A stretch of DNA of 64,000 nt from Gracilaria domingensis (taxonomy: Eukaryota; Rhodophyta; Florideophyceae; Gracilariales; Gracilariaceae), in the NCBI GenBank assembly GCA_022539475.1, contig VCMS01000067.1, forward strand, positions 62,001 to 126,000, written 5' to 3'. Shown piece after piece: positions 9,782 through 17,681 of the stretch (the stretch's first letter is position 1; each line of letters begins with the position of its first letter). Below the pieces are notes generated by a model. The model searched no databases. It worked only from the letters and a program-made list of their open reading frames with translations, and was not told the origin of the DNA. The translations under genes were made by a program, and so were the position numbers.

Positions 9782-10923
9782 GGGAAATAGGGCTGTTACA
9801 CCTCTCTCACGTGAACTTCGCTCTGGCGAATTGCTCTAAAGACGATCCGGAACATATCCAAAGGAAGGCGGCAGAAGATCTAATACGCGAACTGTCACAA
9901 GCAGACCTGGATATCTGGTGCGACGGTTCCGTGGGAACAGCAGAGAACCACAAACCACTGCGCGTCGCCGTCGAGTGGGACCAGGGATGGTTTGCGGGGG
10001 ATATACACCACCTGTCGTCTAATCCGGAAGTTGAAGACTGCGTCGAATCATGTATCGCAAGACATAACGAAATGCCTTCTTTCTGGATTCATTATGACGA
10101 CGGAAAGAAGCACGCATACAAGTTCGACGAAGAACAACAAACTGGTGTCGATGAAGACAATGACAACCTCCGCATGAAGATCCTAGTCCCAAAAACAGTC
10201 GGCGCTGGCGCGTTTGAAATCTGGGACAGGAAACAGCACATAAATTTCAGCGGCATGGTCCCCGCCGGTATCAACGTATGCTCCTACACTGCAGAAATCA
10301 TCGCTGCTACGGAAGCATTGGAGCGGGTATCCGAAGTTACCGGAAAGATTATAAGAGTCTTCATGGACTCTCAGTCTACTGTGATTATGTTGCAAGGTAA
10401 TCTACGACGTCAGCCCGCCCATGCGCAAAGACTGGCTGTTATTGTTGACAAACTAGGCGCCTCGAACGAACTCTATGTTAACTGGATTCCCAGTCACTGT
10501 GGAATCTTCGAGAACGAACGAGTGGACAAACTGGCAAAGAAGGGTCTTTTACTGCCAATGTCACTACAGGTGAAAGTTCCGCTAGACCTCCTAGATGCAA
10601 AGAGTCGTTTGTCTGTAAGACAAAAATCGCCTTCCTTGCTGCAGCAGTGTCCAGATTTTCTAGAGAACGAGCGGAGAGGAGAGGTACTGCTTGCTCAGTT
10701 TTATACTGAACACGTACCATCTCTGCACCCGGTTGCGTCATACCTAGAAAATAAGAGATTGAGGTGCGCCTGTGGAACAAATGTCGACAAAGACTGCGAA
10801 CATTTCGTCTTGAGATGTCCGCTTTCAAACAGCGCTCGACGCGATCTACTCAGTGGTCAACCACGTGAAGCGAAATCATCCGTTCAACAACTGATAACCC
10901 ACAAAAATTCTTGGCCTTCCTAA
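9782..10923 (+). pseudogene. non-LTR ORF2 C-terminal fragment: RNase H domain
   Basis: The frame is open through the insertion junction (it is already open from 9712 in transporter sequence), so it has no start of its own. RNase H motifs appear in order: DIWCDGSVG (first Asp), SYTAEIIAATEAL (Glu), IRVFMDSQSTVIM (Asp), and VNWIPSHCGIFENERVDKLA (His/Asp). A C-x-C ... H ... C knuckle follows (RLRCACGT ... CEHFVLRC), as commonly found after RNase H in I/Jockey/R1-type elements. RNase H removes the RNA strand during element copying. The endonuclease and reverse transcriptase are missing. Confidence 0.8.
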
Positions 10924-11001
10924 AGAGAGAAAGCTTTCTTTGAAAGCTTTACTGTAGTTTAGAAATAAGAAACTACCGTCCAAAATAAAGAAGAAGAAGG
11001 A
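9782..11001 (+). mobile_element. 5'-truncated non-LTR retrotransposon
   Basis: A 1220-bp insertion between perfect 12-bp duplications, ending in an A/G-rich tail (aaataaagaagaagaag). It contains only the 3' part of an element: an RNase H domain plus a terminal cysteine knuckle. 5' truncation and variable-length duplications are typical of target-primed reverse transcription. Confidence 0.88.
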
Positions 11002-11013
11002 GTCTGGACACAT
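11002..11013. repeat. target-site duplication, right copy
   Basis: gtctggacacat; identical to 9770-9781. Confidence 0.9.
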
Positions 11014-11208
11014 CAAGGCCAAGAAGGCCTCCGACGAGGACTCCTACTACGGCCTTTTGCTCATGCTCGGCTATCTGGCCTTTGATGGCTTTACTTTCGC
11101 TTTCCAGGAGAAAGCTCTTTTCGGGCTATCAGATGACCATCTACAACCAAATGCTTTACGTCAACATGTGCTCGGGGCTCATGAGTATTTGCTTCCTTGT
11201 TGGATCTG

Positions 11209-11366
11209 GTAAGCTTGGACAAGTTTGTATAGAAAGCAATTTATCACCTAGCACTGCTAGGTGATAAATTGCTTTCTTTACAAACTTGTCCAAAGTGCGC
11301 ACATGCTTGTTGCGCACAAAGAGAGCTTTTCTCTTTTCACAGGTCACCGTGCTTGTGTGACCTGTG
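11209..11366. other. intron-like segment carrying a 79-nt near-perfect palindrome and two further hairpins
   Basis: A GTAAGC donor at 11209 and a pyrimidine-rich tctcttttcacag acceptor at 11330-11342 frame a 134-bp intron candidate. It contains a palindrome at 11215-11293 with 39-nt arms, one mismatch and a single central base, then a 7-bp hairpin at 11295-11317. A 10-bp hairpin (cacaggtcac/gtgacctgtg, 11338-11366) straddles the acceptor. It could be a small fold-back element inserted in an intron of the former transporter gene. Confidence 0.6.
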
Positions 11367-12083
11367 TGTCCCAATAGGGTAAGTTTGCAAAGCGATAGCT
11401 ATAGGGAGAGGGAGGGTGGGGTTCAAAACACAAAGCCAAAGGATACATACACAAGAAGGTAGCAGAACAAAGATCTGTTCTTTCTGACCTAGAATCCGGA
11501 GCAGCAACGTAATTGCCGTACTCGCCGTCGCTCAGCAATTCCCGCCAAGTATATAAGGATCAAAGCAACACTTGTGCTCGACAAAACCGCACTTTTCAGC
11601 CAAATAAATCCCTTTCTGCGTACCTTGAAAACCCATTCTTCTTCTTCTTTAGTGCGGACAACATCCTCTAATTCCTAGGATGTAGTAAACTAGCGTTACA
11701 GAAAGTCAGAAAGGCCAGCAATCTATGTGGATGTTGTCTAATCAAATCAGGAAGAGTAAGATTTTGTCGCTCCGCTACTGGGAAAGTGTTTCTCGGCATA
11801 GTTAGTTCCTACTTCCTTCAAAGCGCTTCAGTTCCACGACACGCTCCCTAACAAGGTGATGACTCTAGTCCTCGAACTCGATATATGGACACTCTTTACT
11901 TTGTGCGAGACAAAGTTCATATCTCGCTTGAGTAGAGACAATGTCTCTAGGAGTCGCAAACCTATGCAATTGGAACGATAGTCTTGATAGGAGTTGACAA
12001 ATGCACCATTCTGCGCTCCTAGTTCAACTGATTAGTTTCTTCTCGACACATGTTTGGGACATGTTTGGTAGGTCTATACACAT
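11367..12083. other. intergenic, no gene seen
   Basis: No ORF with family resemblance. Small inverted repeats occur (actttgtgcgagacaaagt near 11898; gagacaatgtctc near 11935) together with a repeated acatgttt near 12044-12067. The part next to 12084 is probably the 3' untranslated region of the DHQ synthase gene. Confidence 0.4.
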
Positions 12084-13472
12084 TTACTGGGGTAAGCCTC
12101 GCGTTTCATGTTCATAAGTTCCAGGGTTTGCTTTGAACAACTGTTGATAATGCATAATGGTATCAAATAAAACGCTCTCAGGGAAGTCAGCAGTGATGAT
12201 AGCTTGGCCCGGTCCCTTCAACAAAATGAGCCTTAGCACACCCGCCTCGACCTTCTTATCGACAGACATAAAGGTCATGAACTTTTCCAAAGTAACACTT
12301 GGAGGTGGGCGCGTGGGTAGCGTAGCTCGAACAAGAACGGCTTCCACTCTTTTTGTGATCTCGTCTGAAATCCAACCTAGTCTTCTACTCATCTCACAAG
12401 CCATGACCATACCAGCGGCAACAGCTTCTCCATGAAGCCAAGAACCATAGCCCATACTTGCTTCAATGGCATGTCCAAAGGTATGACCGAGGTTTAGAAT
12501 GGCTCTGACGCCACCTTCTCTCTCATCTTGGCCGACAATATCCGCCTTGTATTTACAGCTCTGAACCATGGCATATTGCAACGCTTCCGGGTCTCTGTTG
12601 ATCAAACGGTGCACATTGCGTTCGCACCATTCAAAGAAGCGCCAATCTCTGATAATTCCATACTTTACAATCTCCGCAACGCCCGCTGCAAGCTGACGTT
12701 CATTCAGAGTTTGCAATACTTGGGAATCAACAATAACGGCTTGAGGTTGATAAAAGGCACCAATCATATTCTTACCCATGGGATGATTAATGCCAGTCTT
12801 GCCACCAACCGAAGAGTCGACGACAGCAAGCAAGGTAGTAGGAACCTGAATAAACGGAATGCCCCTGACGAAAGAAGCGGCTGCAAATCCAGTAGTATCG
12901 CCTATGACACCGCCACCAAGCGCTATCATGGTACTCTTCCGATCCAGGCGATGCTCCATACAAACATCCCAAATGTTGGATACATACTGCAAGCTCTTAT
13001 ACTCCTCGCCGTCCGGGAGAATAATCTCGAAAACAGAGACACCCAACGCTTGAATGGCATCGCGCACGCGCTGCAGATAAAGAGGGGCGATGGTGGTATT
13101 CGTGACGATAAGAACCTTGTCACCATGAATGTAAGGTTTGAAGGTGTGTGGGTTTGAAAGCACGTGCTCCGAAAACAGAATGGGATACTTTCTGGACGGA
13201 GTGTCAACGTACAGCGTAATGTCGCGTTGAGCAGTATCCTTCGCAGCAGGCATGGCGCAGACCGGAGTGACAGACGTGTGGAAGCGTCGTACCCGAGGTC
13301 GCCCTCTTCGCTGCACGCAAGCCACGCGCTGCGCCGATGCGAACAAGGTGCGGTGCGCGGCGGCTGTGGGCAGCGGCGCAATGAAGGAGGGGCGACTGAA
13401 GCGCATCTGAGGACCAAAGGGCGTGGAGGCTTGCGATGAAGAGGGGGAATGGCGTGCGTTGTGGGTGAGCAT
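12084..13472 (-). CDS. 3-dehydroquinate synthase, plastid-targeted form
   Basis: Catalyses step two of the shikimate pathway: DAHP to 3-dehydroquinate, using NAD+ and a divalent metal. The AroB core starts at about residue 85 and shows NAD-binding ALGGGVIGD (about 185), FIQVPTTLLAVVDSSVGGK with KTGIN, AEIVKYG, and the metal-binding NLGHTFGHAIE and LHGEAVAAGM. I chose the ATG at 13472, giving 462 residues: about 360 for the enzyme plus a Ser/Arg/Pro/Ala-rich leader of about 75-85 residues that looks like a plastid transit peptide. The same frame stays open upstream to 13958, but that extension is Arg-rich GC-driven sequence. The gene is single-function rather than part of an AROM fusion, which points to a plastid-bearing lineage. 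It is divergent from the DUF1764 gene across a GC-rich spacer of about 700 bp. Confidence 0.93.
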   Translation of the reverse strand: MLTHNARHSPSSSQASTPFGPQMRFSRPSFIAPLPTAAAHRTLFASAQRVACVQRRGRPRVRRFHTSVTPVCAMPAAKDTAQRDITLYVDTPSRKYPILFSEHVLSNPHTFKPYIHGDKVLIVTNTTIAPLYLQRVRDAIQALGVSVFEIILPDGEEYKSLQYVSNIWDVCMEHRLDRKSTMIALGGGVIGDTTGFAAASFVRGIPFIQVPTTLLAVVDSSVGGKTGINHPMGKNMIGAFYQPQAVIVDSQVLQTLNERQLAAGVAEIVKYGIIRDWRFFEWCERNVHRLINRDPEALQYAMVQSCKYKADIVGQDEREGGVRAILNLGHTFGHAIEASMGYGSWLHGEAVAAGMVMACEMSRRLGWISDEITKRVEAVLVRATLPTRPPPSVTLEKFMTFMSVDKKVEAGVLRLILLKGPGQAIITADFPESVLFDTIMHYQQLFKANPGTYEHETRGLPQ

Positions 13473-14174
13473 GTTTATATTCAAGCGGTGAAGACGGCGG
13501 AGGTGAGAGGAGGTGGGCGCGAGTGCGACGAGACGACGATGTGAATTGGCACAGTTGGGCAGAATGCGATGTTGGCCGACGAGCCAGTTGCGCGGCGACA
13601 AGTGGCCCGCGAAGCGGCTCTTGTGCGCGGTGAGGTCATGCGCCGTCGGCACCAACGGCAGATGCCGTGCGTACGCGCGCCCCTCGCCGCCGCCGCGACG
13701 GAGGACCGCCGCGGCGAGCCCGCCGCGCCAGTAAAGTTTCACGCGCCGATGAATCGTCGTCGACAGACGTCGGCGCTCGGTCGCGGCGCGCTGAGCCGAG
13801 CGCGGCGGCGAACGCCGCCGACACGACGCGCTATCTAGCTGCGCCCGTCCACGTCGGCGCGCGCGCGCGCGCACGCGCGCCACGTGTCCAGCGCGGACTG
13901 GCGGTCCAACACAATGCGCGGCAAGCGCGACGCACGGCGCGTTTCCGGCGCGCGCCAAATCTGCGCGCGGTGGCGCCGCGCGTCGAACGCTTGGTCGAGC
14001 GTCCCGTGCGGCGCGCGCGCGCGCGGCGCCGGCGCCGGCGCCGGCCGCTCAACGCACACGCACGACACACACACGCGTCCGCGCCCGCGCGCCCATTTTC
14101 GCCGACGGCGCCGGCGGTGCATGTGCTGTCGTCGCCGGGTTGGAACGCGCCCGACGCCTTCTCCTCCGGTCAAC
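13473..14174. promoter_or_regulatory. GC-rich divergent promoter region with alternating CG tracts
   Basis: The spacer between two divergent genes is far more GC-rich than its surroundings and CpG-dense. It has alternating purine-pyrimidine runs near 13856-13885 (gcgcgcgcgcgcgcac...) and near 14008-14046 (gcgcgcgcgcgcgg then ggcgccggcgccggcgcc). Such runs can adopt left-handed DNA. Long open frames here on both strands are a by-product of GC content, not genes. Confidence 0.5.
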
Positions 14175-15512
14175 ATGGTCACGGTGGACATGTCTAAGAC
14201 CAGGCAGCAAATCTCTAAGAGGAAGCGGCGGCTGCGTCGTCTGCAACGCCGTCGGTTGCAAAAGGTCCGTCGACAGCAGCACGCCCAATTGATAGCCGCC
14301 GGTGCCGCGCGCAAGGCGCGTCAAGAGGCAGTTCAGAACTGGCATGAGGAAGAAAAGCGACGAGCAAAACAGCCCCGCAGTCAACCTCGTAACAAGCCGC
14401 GCGTGCGATTTGCAGATAATGTCTCCGTCACTGAGATTCCCACCGTGCCGGAGCATAGTTTACCCAAGCCGGTGTCGTCGCCGACGGGCGTTCGCCTCGT
14501 CAAGGACACGGAGAACGACCCGCCGCTTGATGCTGCTCTGCTGGGTGTCTGCGGAGACATGCAACACGCCTTTACGCTTCTTTGCGCATCTGATGACGAC
14601 TATGATGAGGATGACGATCCGGATTTTGTGCCCGGTGTACTGGCGGAGCACGCTGACGTTCAGCTTCCTGTCGCTGTCAGGCCGAAACGTCGCCTCATTC
14701 CTCAACAGCTTCCCGTTCCAGACACTTCCGCCTCAAAACCTGCCAAAGCCCATAACAACCCATCTCACAATTCTTCTCACAATTCTTCTCCCGCTTCCAC
14801 TCCCCCAAAATCATGCTCTTCTCGCGACAAACCCCTCAAGCAATCAGCAGAACACAACAAAAATGCGTCGTCGTCCAAGCCTAATGGTATAGTCAAGTCT
14901 CCAAAAAGAAAACGATCCCACTCTAAGATGTTGTCCACTGAAAATGAAAAGTCCCCAAGCGCCTCGCCAGATGCAGCGGAAAGCAAAACATCTCCCATCA
15001 ATGCTTCTGATTCGCCTAGACGTCGCAAGAAGAAGAAGCGAAAGCTTTCAAATACCGCTCAAACCGACAACAGCGCCCAGCACCAACCGAAGTCTCCCAC
15101 ACCTGCTGATAACAAACATTCCCCGAAGAAAGTCCAACCAACCGCGGGCCAAGCGCAAAGCAATGTGAATTCGCCGCAATTGAACCCCGTGCTCGCTACG
15201 GTTCAGGTCAACAAACAGAACGGTGCTGTGGCAAATGGCGCCAGTGAAGACTCGGACATTGATGACATGTTCGGTCAGATGGTGCGGCGCAAGGCACAAG
15301 TCAGAGCCGAGCAGCGCAATCGGAAGAAAGTGGCCAACGCCAACGCTGAAAAGCCTGTTGGTGACGGCGATAAGGGAAAGTCACATAAACGGAAAGGCCC
15401 CACAAGATATACTGAAGAGGGCTTCCGTATCATGAGTTACGATGAGATCAAAGCTGATCAACCTGCTGGCTTAAACGGTGATTGTCCATTCGAGTGTTCT
15501 TGTTGCTTTTGA
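14175..15512 (+). CDS. DUF1764-family nucleolar-type basic protein
   Basis: 445 residues from an ATG in good context (caacATGG); a second ATG lies five codons on. The N-terminus is very basic (KRKRRLRRLQRRRLQKVRR), followed by an acidic run (DDDYDEDDDPDF) and a long disordered Ser/Lys/Pro-rich centre with nuclear-localisation-like KKKKRK. The C-terminus carries the DUF1764 hallmark: TRYTEEGFRIMSYDEI then CPFECSCCF at the very end. The family is widespread in eukaryotes and of unknown function. Composition suggests a nuclear or nucleolar protein (inference). The frame is open upstream to 13884 but only through GC-rich promoter sequence. Divergent from DHQ synthase. Confidence 0.85.
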   Translation: MVTVDMSKTRQQISKRKRRLRRLQRRRLQKVRRQQHAQLIAAGAARKARQEAVQNWHEEEKRRAKQPRSQPRNKPRVRFADNVSVTEIPTVPEHSLPKPVSSPTGVRLVKDTENDPPLDAALLGVCGDMQHAFTLLCASDDDYDEDDDPDFVPGVLAEHADVQLPVAVRPKRRLIPQQLPVPDTSASKPAKAHNNPSHNSSHNSSPASTPPKSCSSRDKPLKQSAEHNKNASSSKPNGIVKSPKRKRSHSKMLSTENEKSPSASPDAAESKTSPINASDSPRRRKKKKRKLSNTAQTDNSAQHQPKSPTPADNKHSPKKVQPTAGQAQSNVNSPQLNPVLATVQVNKQNGAVANGASEDSDIDDMFGQMVRRKAQVRAEQRNRKKVANANAEKPVGDGDKGKSHKRKGPTRYTEEGFRIMSYDEIKADQPAGLNGDCPFECSCCF

Positions 15513-15569
15513 TTTAGGGGGCTCAAGGGGTCTTGGGGGAACGCACTTTACCAACCTTGATACTGATGG

Positions 15570-16217
15570 TCATGGGAACTTTTCGAAAGGTGCCGTATCA
15601 TTAAAGCATGCATCCCATGCTTGCTGCACAGCTAATTTTGTCTATGAACACAGTTTGATTGTTAGTCTTATTGCTTTGTTTCAATTATGTCATCGTATGC
15701 CTGCTTAAAGGAAACTTACCGCCACTCCTTGACAAAATGGATTCAGCGACACCGATAGCTCGGCACGACGCTTGACGCACCGTTGGAACTGTTTGGAAAA
15801 CCCAAAGTTTCGTCGCAAAAACACTTCACGCCCGAAACTACAGTCGCCGGATAGTGCGGCGGCGCGAATCTCGCTGCATGCGTGATGCACACAGTTTGCC
15901 CAGTCTATCTTTGCCCTGCATTGGTCGAATGCATGAACTGCCTCGTGCACTAGCGTGTTTGAGGTGTGCTCTTGCGTTGTGAGATGGTTCGAACAGAGAA
16001 GGATGCCGCCGTCATCCTGAAATCCGCCGGCTAGCTGCCCGTCGCATCGTTTGCATATCACTCGCTCAGGGCTGAGTTCGCACCCGCCGCGTTTCAAATG
16101 CTTGAACATAAAGCGAACTGATGGGTGACTGTCGCGATTTGGGTTAGTGTGGTTGCTTCGCTGAACACTGGGAAAAACGTTGCCATATTTGCAAATACCT
16201 TTTGAATGCCTCGTCAC
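15570..16217 (-). CDS. ATP23: ATP23-type mitochondrial inner-membrane metalloprotease (M76), with one intron
   Basis: Family members process and help assemble mitochondrial ATP synthase subunit 6 (family knowledge). The main exon (15720-16217) has VRFMFKHLKRGGCEL, ICKRCDGQLAGGF, the zinc protease motif HEAVHAFDQCR (HExxH), IDWANCVHHACSEIRAAALS, GDC and CVKRRAELSVS. A GTAAGT donor at 15719 and a TCATAG acceptor give a 78-bp intron (15642-15719). Exon 2 (15570-15641) then supplies the expected family end, KLAVQQAWDAC and DTAPFEKFP, then TGA. The N-terminus is unresolved: this frame opens at a GTG (16217) with no ATG before the conserved part. Just upstream, another frame has an ATG at about 16265 (MGLSEEAEMARCQKFRDEAF), which resembles the family N-terminus and implies a further tiny intron or a frameshift. 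Confidence 0.85.
15642..15719 (-). other. spliceosomal intron in ATP23
   Basis: On the minus strand a GTAAGT donor follows an in-phase GCG codon, and the acceptor is TTCATAG. Removing the 78 bases restores the conserved C-terminus of the protease; without splicing the frame stops three codons into the intron. Confidence 0.85.
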
Positions 16218-17681
16218 GGAACTTTTGGCATCGAGCCATCTCCGCTTCCTCGGAAAGACCCATAGCGCTCTTGTACAGCTACAAGCAGAATGTCGGCAAC
16301 AGAAAACCCGAGAAGAAATCGAGGTGGGAAAAGACGTAAGCGATAGAATCTGCTCGAGTTAGAGCTAGATCCCCTAATCCCTTTTTGAGATTTGTTTCTT
16401 TTGGATGGCAGAGCCCCGACGTCGCCGAAACTGTCGCACGAAGGTCTCGTAGGCTACGAGTCGTAGCGGAGTGACTTCCTCAAGTGTTCCACGAGCGCCA
16501 AACGAAAGCTGTGATTGCCGTGAAAAGGTTGCTCACGGTTTGTCATGAAATCGGAAGGTGGTGTGTGCGCATCGCGAACTTCGCACACCACCCCGCAGTG
16601 GGCAGGCTACCCTTGGTATCTGTAATCGAAATTGATACTGAGCACCATTTCGCAGGCGTCCACCATCTTCCTGCTGTAAATTGGCAAGAACCAATAAGGA
16701 ACCTAAACGAATAAACAATTTACAGCGCATCATTGTCATGTGATCGTGCCAAGAGTCGCCGGACTCCGAAGATGTGCACCTCTCTCTCTCTCTCTCTGTC
16801 TCTCTGCGGCGAGACTTGAGGTTCAGATTTTAAACAAACTGCACAAAGCTTGTGTTTTGGTTGACCCTTTTCAGCAAATTACTGCAAACAGCAACACAGC
16901 ACCTGTACATGCCTCCCCTTTCCCATTGGAGTGCTCTCCCTCTATCCGTTTCGGTCTAAACATCACTAGGAAAAAAAGTAGTTGAAGTGGAGAAACAAGT
17001 CTTATCGATTCAACTCATCCACTTCAATCTGACACATACATTCAGAAATCATGAGCACTAAGCTAATACCACATCAGATCTTGGTGTACTAGGAGGCTGC
17101 GCACAATGATGAGAATGGAGAGTCTGACATGCGTGGCGAGTGTCATCAGCGCATCTATCTGCTATCTACAATGACACCGAAGGTATCCTTACATCCGGGA
17201 TGTGTAACATCCCTCTGCCGCTGCTACAGTATGTCCATTACCTTCGCGGCGTTTGACGGCCAGGGAGCATGAGCGAAAGGCATGGCATCTTCATGATCAC
17301 AGATGACGACAAATGCGGGCTCGGCCCCGAATGCAAGTCGTACTGTAATGCTGGCGCAGACACGCCATAGACACGCACTTACACAACAGACATGACGTGG
17401 ACGTGGTCATTGCTGTTGACCAGCACTGATCAGTTTGCATGCCTTGAAATGGTTGGCGCTCAACGTTACCGCGCGTCTGTGGCAACAATTCAGCAAGTCC
17501 CCGCCAGAGACCTGACGCCCTTCGCCTTTATAATCGTCAGCGCTGCCGTCCATCGCACCACCCGCAACCACGGAGAGCTCCTGTTGACGTTATTTTCGTG
17601 TAGTGCAGAACGCACGTACTACCTACGTGCTAAACCTACTCTTTACCACCCTACCAAGCCGTGAGCAGAGCGCCGCACGCC
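16218..17681. other. intergenic between ATP23 and the MIT/RING gene
   Basis: No independent gene is supported. The left end may hold the ATP23 N-terminal exon (ATG near 16265). A (TC)n microsatellite lies at about 16780-16806. The last few hundred bases precede the next gene and presumably contain its promoter. Confidence 0.4.

Larger units (their letters stand above)
9553..11208 (+). pseudogene. PAPS transporter (SLC35B2-like) fragment, split by a retrotransposon
   Basis: Two pieces of a nucleotide-sugar/PAPS transporter flank an insertion. The left piece (9553-9769) reads YFMISVSNVIATRCQYEALK, then a two-base slip near 9673, then MIWGTFMSGKPYGAVEYG and ALGGTVFFLSG. The right piece (11003-11208) reads SGHIKAKKASDED, GYLAFDGFTFAFQEK and YNQMLYVNMCSGL. 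The QYEALK and GYLAFDGFT blocks match SLC35B2-type 3'-phosphoadenosine 5'-phosphosulfate carriers of the Golgi, which supply sulfate donor for sulfated glycans. A GT...AG segment (11209-11342) follows the right piece, but no transporter sequence continues after it. The frameshift, insertion and missing ends make this a pseudogene. Confidence 0.65.

Noticed and set aside
13473-13958. Upstream extension of DHQ synthase to a 624-residue protein
   Set aside because: The extra 160 residues are Arg/Ala-rich translation of the CG-rich spacer; a leader of about 80 residues from the ATG at 13472 already gives a credible transit peptide.
13884-14174. Upstream extension of the DUF1764 protein to 542 residues
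   Set aside because: Reads through the CpG-dense divergent promoter; the ATG at 14175 has better context and a natural basic N-terminus.
16484-17664. Several 60-90 codon frames between ATP23 and the MIT/RING gene
   Set aside because: No family resemblance, no conserved motif and overlapping frames in both directions.
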